Positions 12,161-24,691 of a stretch of 64,000 nt of DNA are shown here, in pieces. The notes beneath the pieces were generated by a model, which had not been told where the DNA came from, searched no databases, and was given only the letters and a program-made list of their open reading frames with translations. This DNA comes from Macrotis lagotis (taxonomy: Eukaryota > Chordata > Mammalia > Peramelemorphia > Peramelidae): NCBI RefSeq assembly GCF_037893015.1, contig NC_133665.1, positions 104,623,937-104,687,936 on the forward strand, given 5' to 3'. Position numbers and translations under genes: made by a program. How positions within the stretch are numbered: position 1 is the stretch's first letter; each line of letters opens with the position of its first letter.

Positions 12161-12720
12161 TTTCACTGACTTCTTAGGGGACTTCTGAAATATTGTGCCT
12201 TCTTATTGATTGGGAATTTCTTTTTCTTTTTGTTAATTTTTACTGCTTTGACTTTTTAAGTAAGTCAACAAACAGGTTTTTGAGTAGGAGAATGTTGCTT
12301 TAAAAAGTCAATGTGAGAGGAAAATTAATTGTAGTATGCAAGATAACCATAACTTCCCCATTCTGATATCCTGCCCTTACTTCAAATGTAATATGCCCCA
12401 AACCAACTTCCTTCAAAACAAACTTCTCTGCTCCAGTATATACTACTGCCATTCTTCCAGTCTCAAGGCCTAAGAATATCTATTGACTCACTCCTCTCTC
12501 ACTCTTTAATTTCCTTTTTCTAGACAGTCATCAGCTCTTGACTATTCTGCTTTTGAGATGTTTCATGTATTGTTCACAGTGTATCTTCAGTCATTCTCAA
12601 TGACACCATCCTAGTTCTAGCCTTTATCACTTTACTCCTAGGAAACAGTGTGCTGGTAAATTTTTAATAACAAGCTCTTTTGGGGAAAAGAGTTTGCCAA
12701 CAACTTATAATTTTAATCTG
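12160..12720. other. Old LINE-like debris
   Basis: Pieces such as tcttccagtctcaaggcc resemble L2 3' parts, but boundaries are not definable. No gene seen. Confidence 0.35.
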
Positions 12721-13752
12721 CATTATTAATAGAGACTTCCTATAGAAGGTGGGATTTTAATTGCATCTTAAATGAAGTCAGGGAGGTCAGCAGTCAGAGA
12801 GGAGAAGGGAGAGCATTCTAGGAATGGAGACAGCAAGAGAAAAAGCTCAGAGCCTAGAGATGTGCTTTGTTTGTAGAACAGCCAGGAGGTCAGTGTCACT
12901 GGATTTGAGGGTTTAATGAGGTAGAAAGTGAGGTGAAAGAAGCCTGGAAAGGTAGGAGGTGGCTATTTTATAAGGGGGGTTGAAAGCCAAACAAAGCATT
13001 TTGTATTTGTTCTTGGAGGCAATAGGCTGGCTCAGAGATTAACTATTTGTCACAATCAGTTCAGAGAGAACATATAACATTTTTCACTATCCAAAATTTA
13101 TTCTACTACAGGAATAATCAAATAGATAGGTGGGGAACCAAGAGAGAATAGTGTCTAGAAAACCTGAAGAGAAACAATGATCAAGGAGAGTGTGATCAAC
13201 AGCATCAAAGGCTACAGAGAGGCCAAGGAAAATGAACATTGAGAAAAGGCCATTGGGAACTTCTGGCCAAGATGGCAGAGAGAAGATAGGCACAGTTCTA
13301 AAATCTCCTGATCTTTCCCCATATATTATGAAACAAACCTCTTAACAGAAATCTGATCAACAACACCCAGAAAGAAAAGCCAGGAGAAAGAACACCTACC
13401 TCAGGTTATGTCTTTCGCAGTTATGGGCCAAGGGAGAAGGCCTCAATCAAGGTCACAGACACTCCAGAGAATGCAACCAGCACCCCCCTACTGACCAGCT
13501 GGAGAAATTACACTCAGTGAATAAAGCCTCTAGGGATGCCAACACCAAAGCTCTGTGAACCAGCCCCTCCCCAACTCAAGGTCTTAGCAAAATGAAGAAA
13601 GGTCAGCAGAAAGGTGGATCCATGGAAAAATTCTTGGAAGGAAAAGACCCTAACTCAGAGAGACCTAGAACCTCTGAGGAGAATATGATCTGGTCTCCAG
13701 CACAGAATGACTTCCTTGAAGAAATAAGGAAGGAGTTTAAAAATCAATTGGA

Positions 13753-13912
13753 GGGGCAGCTAGATGGTGTAGTGGATAAAGCACTGGCCTTGGAGTCAGC
13801 AGTACCTGGGTTCAAATCCAGTCTCAGACACTTAATAATTACCTAGCTGTGTGGCCTTGGGCAAGCCACTTAACCCCGTTTGCCTTGCAAAAACCTTAAA
13901 AAAAAGAAAGAA
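13753..13912 (+). mobile_element. WSINE1-type SINE in L1 ORF1
   Basis: Flanked by aaaaatcaattgga (13739-13752 and 13913-13926). It cuts the ORF1 reading frame ahead of the coiled coil. Confidence 0.93.
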
Positions 13913-13993
13913 AAAAATCAATTGGAAATTTTGGGAAAAGAAACCCAAGAGAAGATTAATACCTTGCAACAAGAAAACAAATCATTGGAAAAT

Positions 13994-14175
13994 ACAATTG
14001 GACAAATACAAAATGAGGATAATTCCCTCAGATCCTCAATTGGACAAATACATAATGAGAATAACTCTCAGATCCTCAATTGGACAAATACAAAATGAGA
14101 ATAATTCTCTCAGATACTCAAATGGGCAAATGCAAAAAGAAAATAATTCTCTCAAAACCTCAATTGGTCAAATGG
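13994..14175 (+). repeat. 42-base tandem repeat in L1 ORF1 coiled coil
   Basis: Units of about 42 bases starting tcaattggacaaatacaaaa recur four to five times with small changes and one 3-base loss. Each unit encodes about 14 residues like SIGQIQNENNSLR, i.e. two heptads with hydrophobic residues at a/d positions. The array therefore lengthens the ORF1p coiled coil by whole heptads. Confidence 0.85.
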
Positions 14176-14733
14176 AAAGCTCTTTCAAAGATAGAATTAA
14201 CCAATTGGAAAAAGGAGTTGCAAAAGGTAAATGAAGAAAACTCCTCTCTAAAAAAAAATGGAGTCTGCAGAAACTAATGACTTCATGAGATAGCAAGAGC
14301 CTGTTAAACAAAACTAAAAAGTAGAAAAAATAGAAGAAAATATAAAATACCTCATCAGCAAAACCACTGACTTCAAGAATAGACCGAGAATTATTAGTCT
14401 TCCTAAAAACATTGAAGAGAAAAAAAGCCTGTATTAATATTACAGGATTTAGTGATGGAAAATTGCCCTGATATCATGGAACCAGAGGGCAAAATAGTTA
14501 TTGAAAGAACACATAGATCCCCTCTGGAAAAAGAAAAGGCCATTGGATTTTGCAGTTAAGAAATCACTGGTAATGTTAGAGAGATCAGTTTTGTAGAATG
14601 ATGAGATTGGAAGTCATACTGTAAGAGGCTAAAAAGTGAGTGGGAAGAGAGGAAGTGGGGGCACCAAATGCAGGCGATCTTTTTGAGAAATTTAGCTACA
14701 AATGGCAGAAGAGATATAGTTGAGAAGGAAGGA

Positions 14734-15953
<1,220 letters not shown>

Positions 15954-16285
15954 AGAAGGAAGGATCAAGTGTGGGCTTTTTTCAGGCTAGAAGAGACATA
16001 GGAATATTTATAGGCAGGAGGATATAGGAACCAGTAGAAAGGGAGAAGTAGAAAATAAGTGAGACATGTACAATCAATATCATGTTGCTTGCCATCTCAA
16101 GAGTTGGGTGAAGGATAGGAGAGAAGACATTTGGAACTTAAAATTTTTTTAATTGAATGTTCAAAAGTTTAAAAATTTAATTGAGAATATTCAGTGAAAT
16201 AAATAAAACTGTTTTTAAAAAGAAAATAAGTAAAAGTAAAATCGACAGAGGGAGTAATCTGTTGGAGTTAAGATGGAATGGGATT

Positions 16286-16438
16286 GGGGCAACTAGGTAG
16301 CATGGTGGTTAGAGCATGAAGTGGTTAGAACCTGAGTTCAAATCCAGCCTCAGACACTCAATAATTACTAAGCTCTGTGACCTTGGGCAAGTCACTTAAC
16401 CCCACTTGCCTTGCAAAAAACAAACAAACAAACAAAAA
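16286..16438 (+). mobile_element. WSINE1-type SINE
   Basis: Slightly rearranged head (agcatggtggttagagcatg), tail of repeated aaac units. Flanks agatggaatgggat (16271-16284) and agatgaaatgggat (16439-16452). Confidence 0.88.
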
Positions 16439-16734
16439 AGATGAAATGGGATCACTTATGCAGGTGGAGGGGTCAGCCTTGGTAAGGATAAGGTCATTCT
16501 ATCATAAGAGTCAGAGGCAAAGGAAGGGAAACTGGCAGGAAACACTAGAGATTAGGAGATGAGGAAGGGGAGGGGGAAAGGGAGTTCATGGTGAATTACC
16601 TCAGTTTTTTTTTGTGAAATATGAAGAAAAATTCTCTGCTGAGAGAATGGGGAGAGGACAAGCCATGGAAGGTCAGAGGAGGAATGAGAATATTTGGAAG
16701 ACCTGGTGTAGGAGAATGAGTTGGTAGGAGATTA

Positions 16735-16815
16735 CCTAGCAGCAGTGTCTGCTGCTCAGGTCCTGCTGACTCTAGGACCAGTGCTCTATCCACTGCACCA
16801 CCTAGCTACCCCTCA
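16735..16815 (-). mobile_element. SINE head fragment
   Basis: Antisense 5' part only, from ctcaggtcctgctgactc to caccacctagctacccc. Confidence 0.7.
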
Positions 16816-17269
16816 CTAAACATTTCTTCTAAAGAGAGATAACTCAAAATTGTTCCAACCATTTGTTGGGATCTAGTTGAGATTGTACAGCATAAATTTT
16901 CATTGGACCCAATTTTCATGTGTTTAGGAATGATGAAGTGAATGATAAGAGTAATCCAGGACTGATGCTGGACAGGGTGTAATAGGTGATAACCACAACA
17001 GTTTTCCATCTTTCACAAACCACTGCCAGATTAGTTTTCCTAAAACATCTACTTGAAAACCTCCAAGCCCTATTTCCTATTCCACCAGTCTTTCCAGATT
17101 GGTTCTAGCCCACAGATATGTCTCTTCAAAACCTATAACACATTATCAGTCCTACTTGTTTTGATACTTCCTCACCTACTCTATTTCATCATTATTAACT
17201 TGCTGTATAGTTTTTTTTCAGTTTTATCTGATTTTTTATGACCTCAGTTAGGATTTTCATAATAAAGAT

Positions 17270-17452
17270 ACAAGAGTGATTTATCATTTTCTTCTCCAGT
17301 TCATTTTACAGATGAAAAACTGAGGCAACAGGGTGAAGGGACTTACCCAGGATTACACAACTACTAAATATTTGAGATTAAATTAGAACTCAGGAAGATG
17401 GGTCTTCCTGACTCCAGGCCCAGCAGTCTATCTACTATACCATCCAACTGCT
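17270..17452 (-). mobile_element. Older CORE-SINE/MIR-like copy
   Basis: Antisense motifs cagttcattttacagatgaa, acttacccaggattacac and cctgactccaggcccagc identify a diverged copy. Confidence 0.65.
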
Positions 17453-18091
17453 CGTTATTAATTTAGCTGTTTCCTGGCTTATTTGTGACTTTGAAAAAGG
17501 AACTGTATCTTGTATTCTTTTAGACAATACATCATATTCCATCTAGCTGCCCGGATGCAGCCATCTTTTTGTGATCCAGAGCTCCAGTCCTTAAGAGATC
17601 TAGTATTAATAATGTTGGCCTGCAAGGTGTGAGGAAAACCTGGAGAACTTAATTCACTAAATTTTATAACCCCTGTCCTAGGGCTGATCTGTTTTGATTG
17701 TTGAGTGAATACAAGCCATTGCCCCATGCCAACCAGACCAAGCTTTACTTCTTATCTAGCAGTTTATTCCAACAATCACCCATTTGCCATTTCTTTCTCC
17801 CCAACCTCCAACTAGTATCAACATAACTTTTGGAAAAGGTCATTCAACTTCCCCATGACTACACTTAGTATTTCTGTGACTTACCAGACCAAAAAAACCA
17901 TTCTCTTTCTTTATTTCTTCCCTCCTTCCTTCCCTTTATCCTATCTCATCTTTCCCTCCCTTCTTCTTTCCTTCCCTTACTTTTTTCTTTTAGCATCCTA
18001 TCAATACCACTTGTTTTTTACTTCCTCACCTACTTTTGTTTCTTTCTTACTTTCTTGTTTTCTTTTTTCCTTCCTTCCTTTTCTTTTCTTT
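17453..18091. other. Unassigned, with pyrimidine-rich stretch
   Basis: No gene. From about 17905 to 18090 the + strand is a degenerate (T/C)-rich tract (ttccttcc, ttcttttc), which by itself creates the open frame at 17855. Confidence 0.4.
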
Positions 18092-18235
18092 TTTTTTTTG
18101 CAAGGCAAATGGGGTTAAGTGGCTTGTCCAAGGCCACACAGCTAGGTAATTATTAAGTGTCTGAGACCGGATTTGAACCCAGGTACTCCTGACTCCAGGA
18201 CTGGTGCTTTATCCACTGCGCCACCTAGCTGCCCC
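18092..18235 (-). mobile_element. WSINE1-type SINE
   Basis: Antisense copy between two cttttcttttctt-like flanks (about 18078 and 18236). Confidence 0.88.
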
Positions 18236-18697
18236 CTTTTCTTTTCTTTATAACCCTTCTAACACCTGACATAGAACTGACTTCACAAAAGTTACTGGAT
18301 AAATACATGACTTAGTGCTGAGTTGAATAAAGTCACTTCAACATTCCCATTTATGTTAAAAGTTATGGGATGGATGTTTCGCCATTCAAAAAGGTAAGTT
18401 ACTCAGTATATGACTCAAGTGGTATGATACACAAAGATGTACATCTCTACATAAAGGGATGGGGTGGGTGCCAATGCATGAAATATGATTCTTCCTGCTA
18501 TAGATTCATATAGAAGTTAGGTGAACCTGTTTCCTGAAATACATCAAAGAAGGGTCCTTTTTCTCCTTGATTCACATAATGTGCAGATATCCTGTTTCCT
18601 GTCAGCTTGTTATTTCATGATGAAAAGTCTTTTATTTGGCTGCTGAGTCAGAACTCAGTGTGCATACAAATGATTGGAACAATTTTGACTTATCTCT

Positions 18698-18861
18698 ATT
18701 TTTTATTTATTTTTTTTAGGTTTTTGCAAGGCAAACGGGGTTAAGTGGCTTGCCAAAGGCCACACAGCTAGGTAATTATTAAGTGTCTGAGACCAGATTT
18801 GAACCCAGGTACTCCTGACTCCAGGGCTGGTGTTTTATCTACTGTGCCACCTAGCCACCCC
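18698..18861 (-). mobile_element. WSINE1-type SINE
   Basis: Antisense copy with a short ttatctct repeat at both flanks (18690-18697 and near 18866). Confidence 0.88.
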
Positions 18862-18890
18862 AAGTTATCTCTCTTTAGAAGAAATGTTTA

Positions 18891-19051
18891 GGGGGCAACT
18901 AGGTGGCACAGTGGATAGAACACTGGCCCTGGAATCAGGAGGACCTGAGTTCAAATTTGAATTTATACACTTAATAATTACCTAGCTGTGTGACCTTGGG
19001 CAAGTCACTTAACCATACAGCCTTGCAAAAAACCCAAAAACTTAAAAAAAA
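18891..19051 (+). mobile_element. WSINE1-type SINE
   Basis: Sense copy only 30 bases after an antisense copy, so the pair (18698-19051) is an inverted repeat. Flanks agaaatgttta and agaaatgctta. Confidence 0.9.
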
Positions 19052-19079
19052 AAGAAATGCTTAGAACTCCAAGTTGGAG

Positions 19080-19225
19080 ATTTGGTACTTAAGCAACCAA
19101 ATAATTGATAAACAAGCACTTATTAATCGCCTTCTATGTGCAAGTCTCTATGCTAGATACTGGGGACTGGATGTAAAAGTGAAACAAGACCTACCCTCAA
19201 GGAGCTCACATTCCATATGTTAGAA
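19080..19225 (+). repeat. Old interspersed repeat fragment
   Basis: Contains cttattaatcgccttctatg and caaggagctcacattcc, shared with segments at 23385, 36510, 38510 and 58880. Family name not certain. Confidence 0.5.
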
Positions 19226-19806
19226 TTTCAAATGTACTATTGAAAATGCTAAAACAAAATAAAACAAAAAAACAAAAATCCCACAATCCACTAGGGTTCC
19301 TTTAGTTGAAAAGAAAACTCATTTGTAACCTCTCTCTTCTTTATCTTCCTTAACATGAAATACATCAGATTTTCTTAAAGTGGAATACCCCAGTGTTGGT
19401 TGAATTATACCTCCTAGAGGAAAGTGCAGTCAACATTCCTTTAAGCTATATTTTTAACATTGGGAAAGCCTGGTGACTATTCATAGGGATTAAGGGTCCT
19501 GACCTATTCAAAAGGAAGAGGCTTAAATTGTGGGAGGAGAAAAAGAGACCAAAACTACAATGAATATTGTGTATTTGGACAATTGTAGTGGTGTCCAAGG
19601 ATGTAGATTCAAATCTTGCCTTAGATTCTTACTATCTGTGTGATTGTAAGGTAAATTTTTTTGGCTGGAATTTGAATGTGAATTTTCCTTGATCATAATG
19701 ATCTGGTCTGACTGGAAAAGGCTCATATTAGAAGATTATGGTTATATAATTAGGCCTGATGTTCAGTTCTTATAAGTCATGGAATCTGGCTAGTTACACA
19801 CTTTGT
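19226..19806. other. No recognised gene
   Basis: Unassigned. The part near 19570-19640 looks like a very old SINE remnant. Confidence 0.35.
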
Positions 19807-19823
19807 TTATAGTTGGTGATACT

Positions 19824-19987
19824 ATAGGGGTGGCTAGGTGGCGTAGTGGCATAGTGGATAAAGCACCGGCCCTGGAGTCAGGAGTACCTGGGTTCAAATC
19901 CGGTCTCAGACACTTAATAATTACCTAGCTGTGTGGCCTTGGGCAAGCCACTTAACCCCGTTTGCCTTGCAAAAACCTAAAAAAAAA
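19824..19987 (+). mobile_element. WSINE1-type SINE with small head duplication
   Basis: The head reads gcgtagtggcatagtggata, a short internal duplication. Flanked by the perfect 17-base repeat ttatagttggtgatact (ending 19823 and at 19988-20004). Confidence 0.93.
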
Positions 19988-20019
19988 TTATAGTTGGTGA
20001 TACTTATGAAAGTTTTAGA

Positions 20020-20400
20020 ATTGGCATGATGTTGGCTTTGTACTCTTCCCCTATAACTGACTAGGCTAGGGGGCAGATCATGCATTGCACAGGGTGAGGT
20101 GAGGCAGTGCAGTGAGGTGGTCAGGTGGACAATGAATGGGTAGATATGGAGCAAACAGGATAACATATTAGGAACTTGGGAAACTGATAAGTAAACCTGG
20201 GCTATAAGGATAGATTTATGTATAGACTTGACCTTGCAGCCTTCCACCACCAAGGCCGCACAATAAAAGGTATATGTCTCTCCAAGCCTCTGTGGCATCC
20301 CTTTGGTCTCTCAGAATAAAGGAGTTAGACAACACTGGGAATAGGATTTGTTTGAAACATCCTGCTCTCCTCAATTACATAAGGACTTATAGGATTTGTA
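20020..20400 (+). mobile_element. Possible LTR remnant
   Basis: An unassigned segment has caataaaaggtatatgt near 20262, ctctcagaataaagg near 20310 and promoter-like spacing, which resembles an LTR R/U5 region. No matching termini or target duplication were found, so this is a weak call. Confidence 0.25.
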
Positions 20401-20459
20401 TTGGACATACATTTCCTGTAGTCAGAGAAGTTATGACAGCATTGATTTGGCTACATTTT

Positions 20460-20589
20460 TTTTAGGTTTTTGCAAGGCAAACGGGGTTAAGCGGCTTGCC
20501 CAAGGCCACACAGCTAGGTAATTATTAAGTGTCTGAGACCGGATTTGAACCCAGGTACTCCTGACTCCATTGCATCACTTAGCCGCCCC
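20460..20589 (-). mobile_element. WSINE1-type SINE, part of head missing
   Basis: Antisense copy; the block between ctgactcca and cacttagccgcccc is shortened. Short acatttt flanks (20453-20459 and 20590-20596). Confidence 0.85.
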
Positions 20590-20596
20590 ACATTTT

Positions 20597-21669
20597 GATT
20601 TTCTTTACAGTGACCTTAGACAAATTTCATTATCTGTAAAATGACTGGATTAGGATAGATGGATGACATTAATGAAGTGCTTCTGACTTGGCATCCAGCA
20701 AAAGCTCTCTTCCAGTGCCCTCTGCCATTTCATAAATAACAGTTGACCATCAAAGGAACCAACAATGGGAAATGATCCTTTCCTAATTGATTATGTTCCG
20801 GCTTTGCAATGGTTAAATTCTGAGAGCCTCTCCTGTTTCTGACAAGAAATATTTTTTGATGTCAGGAATTGAGAAATGTTTTCTTTTTTTTTACTAATCA
20901 GTCAGTAGTCATCATGGCTTACCCCAGAAACAAAGGGTTATTATTATTATTATTATTATTATTAATAATACAGACTGGGTTCAGCCTTAGGAGGTTGATT
21001 TCAAAATCATATTTCTTTGACTTGTTTTTTTCTTAATTCAAGTTTACTGTGAAACTTTTGAATAAAGCTCTTGCCTAAGTCTATACAAGTGTGGAGTTCC
21101 CATGAAAAAACTCAAGCTAACAATGCATATTGTTACAGGACAGGTTTTATTTCCTCATACAGAAAGAACAGGTTCACAAAAACTTATAAAACAATGAAAA
21201 ACAAAACACAAAGTATTTCTAGGATTCCATAACAATCAAGATACTCTCTTTCCTTGGGTCTTAGAACAGAGATGAGGAACCTTCTTTATGCCAAGGGTCA
21301 TTTTGATATTTATAACATCATAGGAAGGTTATAATTGGTCAAACATTTAATTAATTCACCTCTATGATGCTACTAGATTTACTGAATTTCGAGCACTGCC
21401 TATGGTTGCCTTAATGCCAGAGGCACAGAGATTCTCTGCCTCTGCCTTAGGAGTAAGAAAGGGATCTTATACAGGCTTCTAGTCTTTTAGCCCTTTCCTA
21501 ATGGTTTAAACTTCCTCCTAAGAAGAAATATGAACTTTAATTTCCTGGAGAAACAAGCTCTTACATCATGGTTAGTACTATTCTCTATCCCTAGGGTTCT
21601 CTATAGGTCTCCAACCTTAAAGGCAACAATTTTCAAAGTAGGGGTCTATAAAGTCAAAACTATTTTCGG
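20597..21669. other. Unassigned, with (TTA)n
   Basis: No gene. A (TTA)n microsatellite lies at 20938-20964. The segment 21270-21440 (gatgaggaaccttctttatg...) looks like an old hAT-type transposon remnant, not secure. Confidence 0.35.
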
Positions 21670-21776
21670 GTAGGTCACACAGCTAAGTAATTACTGAATG
21701 TCTGAGGTCATATTTGAACTCAGGTACTCCTGACTCCAAGGCCGGTGCTCTATCCACTGCGCCACCTAGCTGCCCC
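21670..21776 (-). mobile_element. SINE, 3'-shortened
   Basis: Antisense copy starting inside the body (taggtcacacagctaagtaa) and complete to the head (cacctagctgcccc). The usual A tail is missing. Confidence 0.82.
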
Positions 21777-22179
21777 AAAATTAAATTGTTTAAGATGGAG
21801 GGTGTTAGTTTAAATTGACTATGACGTGGTAATACATTTAACTTAAGAATTATAAAGCTATTAGGCAGTTGAAAGGAGTATACTTTTATAGTAGAGGGAA
21901 ACAAAGGGTCATTGAATGAATCTTCTCACGGATTGGGTTCAAAGAGGGAATAACATTCATTCCCAAGTAGGTTTAAAAATTTATTTTACCCTACAGGAAA
22001 ATAAGAAGAGAAAGGGTTCTAGGCATGCATTGGCCTTCAAAGGACTAATGATAATTTAGTGGAAGTTTTTGCCAACCATATCCTATGGAAGATCTCTGCA
22101 TGCCTATGACTGGGGGAGAATCATGTATTCTATAGATCATTTAAGACATGTCAGCCTCAATATCATCCTCTGCAAACTG

Positions 22180-22440
22180 GAGGTAGAGTAGCTAGTTGGC
22201 ACTGTAGATAGAATACAGGACTTGGAATAAGGAACAATCATGTTCCTGAGTTCAAATCTGGTCTCAGAAACTTCTAGCAATGTGACCCTGGGCAAGTCAC
22301 TTTACCTTTTTTACCTCAGTTTTCCTCATCTATAAAATGAACTGGAGAAGGAAATGGCAAACTACCTTTGTATCTTTGTCAAAAACAAAACAAAACAAAA
22401 CAAACCCAAATGGGGCAAGAAGAGTTGAATATGACCAAAA
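22180..22440 (+). mobile_element. Older CORE-SINE with long 3' part
   Basis: Diverged head tagctagttggcactgtag, then gaccctgggcaagtcac, ctggagaaggaaatggc and a caaaacaaaac tail. Confidence 0.75.
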
Positions 22441-22508
22441 ACCAAACCTGAGATGACAATAATTGTACTTCTTATCTTATGTAACTATTTTGAAGGGTGG
22501 TACTTTAT

Positions 22509-22985
22509 TTTTTTCTCTTATTTTATTTATTTTGAGTTTTACAATTGTTCCCCTAATCTTACTTCCCTCCCCCCCCCCCACAGAGGCAATTTGCCAATCT
22601 TTACATTGTTTCCATGGTATACATTGATCCAAATTGAATGTGATGAGAGGGAAATCATATTCTTAAGGAAGAAACATAAAGCATGAGAGATAGAAAGATC
22701 AGACAATAAGATAGCAGTTTATTTTTCTAAATTAAAGGTAATAGTTCTTGGTCTTTGTTCAAACTCCACAGTTCTTCCTCTGGATACAGATGATATTCTC
22801 CATTACAGACAGCCCCAAATTGTCCCTGATTGATGCACTGATGGAATAAGCGAGTTCATCAAGGCTGATCACCACCCCCATGTTGCTGTTAGGATGTACA
22901 GTGTTTTTCTGGTTCTGCTCATCTCACTCAGCATCAGTTCATGCAAATCCCTCCAGGCTTCCCTGAATTCCCATCCCTGAAAGAA
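22509..22985 (-). mobile_element. L1 3' end, antisense
   Basis: Reverse-strand L1 tail. Motifs run from A-tail complement and gagttttacaattg through aatgtgatgagagggaaatc to ggttctgctcatctcac and catcagttcatgcaaatcc (the ORF2 end). Flanked by ggtactttat (22499-22508 and 22986-22995). Confidence 0.8.
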
Positions 22986-23023
22986 GGTACTTTATAAAGC
23001 ATATAACTTTATAAAACTTATTT

Positions 23024-23166
23024 TTTTAGGTTTTTGCAAGGCAAATGAGATTAGGAGGCTTGTCCAAGGCCACACAGCTAAGTATTTATTAAGTATCTGA
23101 CCTTTGGTTCAGGTACTCCTGACTCCAGGGTCAGTGCTCTATCCACTGTGCCACTTGGCCATCCCT
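23024..23166 (-). mobile_element. WSINE1-type SINE
   Basis: Antisense, diverged copy (ttaggtttttgcaaggcaaa to cacttggccatccc) with a box-B-region deletion. Confidence 0.82.
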
Positions 23167-23190
23167 GTAAAACTTATAAGAGTTATAGTA

Positions 23191-23192
<2 letters not shown>

Positions 23193-23222
<30 letters not shown>

Positions 23223-23256
23223 CATATATATATATAAATATATATATATATTAGTA
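23193..23256. repeat. (TC)n(TA)n microsatellite
   Basis: About 15 TC units run directly into about 14 interrupted TA units. Confidence 0.9.
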
Positions 23257-23962
23257 TGTATAAGTTAATTATTAGCATATTTAATTATTTTTTCTGGTGA
23301 TGGAAACTGGTTTAAAAATGGTTCTTTTGATAATTCACGTTTTAAGGACTCTGACTTTGTTCTTCGGGGCTGTAGGGTATTCAACATGCATTTATTAATC
23401 ACCAATTTAGATCCTATGCTAAGCACTGGGTATACAAAAATAGGGTTTCTGTCCTAAAGGATTTTACATTATAATGGGGAAATAATACACAAAAAATATA
23501 TATGCAATAAGTACATAGTATAAAAAAGGAGAGTAATTTTTGCTGTAAGGCACTGAAGGAAAAAGAGAACTACAGATGAGGGGGAAGGAAATGAAACCAG
23601 AAGGAGAGCATACCACAGGGTTTCCTAAGACTGTGAAAAGGCATAGATATACTATTTTGGGAGGGGAAATGTATGTTTTCTATGTATGTTTTCTGGCTAA
23701 GGAATCTCTTCTTTGTCTTTCTTTGTAACAACATTTAGACAAGTCTTTTCATTAACAGTCAAGATTCCAAAATTTTCTCCTTCCTGTTTATACTTCATGG
23801 CATGACTACAACAAATAAATTAATTTTTTAAATGTCATTTTTAATATTCCAGAACAAAAACAGCATTAAAAAATCAGACTCAGCTTTAATTTACCAACCA
23901 ATACGAAATGTCATCTTGGAGAAGCTGACTGAAGTTGGAATTTCAAGGTCCCGGGAGTAAAG
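23257..23962. other. Old repeat debris
   Basis: The segment at 23385-23500 (catttattaatcaccaattt, agcactgggtatac) belongs to the same old repeat as 19080-19225. Nothing else identified. Confidence 0.4.
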
Positions 23963-24691
23963 AGAAAAGTAACCCATGGGAAGACCAGAAGATGGCTACA
24001 AGAGCGGATCATGTCTTAGGCGCTCTCTCATAAATCTTTGAAATTAAGGACTCTAACTAAATTTTTGAGAGCAGAACCCACAGAGGGACCCAGTGAGGCA
24101 GTTCTCCTACTCAAGGTAACCTGGAAAAGAGCAGAAAGGCTCTGCTCCCCAGAGGTGGAGGGGTGGCCAACAGTGGGGTGGCCCGCCAGAGTGAAAGAAC
24201 TTCAGCCTCCTGGAGGCAGCCCCGGGGCACTGGGAGCCTCCGCTCACAGCAATGGGGGCATTTCCTGACCTAAGACCCAGGGAGTACTGGGCACAAATTG
24301 GGGGAACAGCTGGGGGACCTCTGCCAGAGCAAGCACTTGAAACCCAGCTCTCAGGGCACACAGCAAGTAGCATGGCCAAGGCAGGAAACAGAAGCAGGTG
24401 GAGCTGGTAAGCAGGAGCCCCCAGGGCATGAGCCCATTGAACCTAGGGAGGGCAGTGAAGAGAGAGACTGCAGAGTTCTGCCCCTGGAACAGGACTCTGG
24501 GGCTCTGACCCCCATTCATATGCTGATCACAGTCTAGGCACCCCATAGAACAGCAGGCCCCCCTGTAGCAGAAGGGGGTGCATATGGTCATTCACAGACC
24601 AGGAGGGAGGACAGAGCCTCACACACTGAGATCCTTGTGGGAGTGTCCCAAAAGCTCAGGAAGCACCCCCAAAACAGGCTTAGCTGGGAAA

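Larger units (their letters stand above)
13257..14528 (+). mobile_element. L1 5' part (5' UTR and partial ORF1), 3'-truncated
   Basis: The insertion starts acttctggccaagatggcag, typical of an L1 5' end. It runs through a 5' UTR and an ORF1 starting at ATG 13592 (MKKGQQKGGSMEKFL), then stops inside ORF1 at an A-rich spot, ggaaaaa, without the rest of the element. The perfect repeat gaaaaggccattgg flanks it (about 13243-13256 and 14529-14542), so it integrated by target-primed reverse transcription. ORF1 is interrupted by a SINE and by stops. Its coiled-coil part contains a 42-base tandem array (13994-14175). Confidence 0.8.

Noticed and set aside
24038..24660. Several overlapping frames before the HAL1 ORF1.
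   Set aside because: They fall in the GC-richer HAL1 5' UTR and have no counterpart in the known element.
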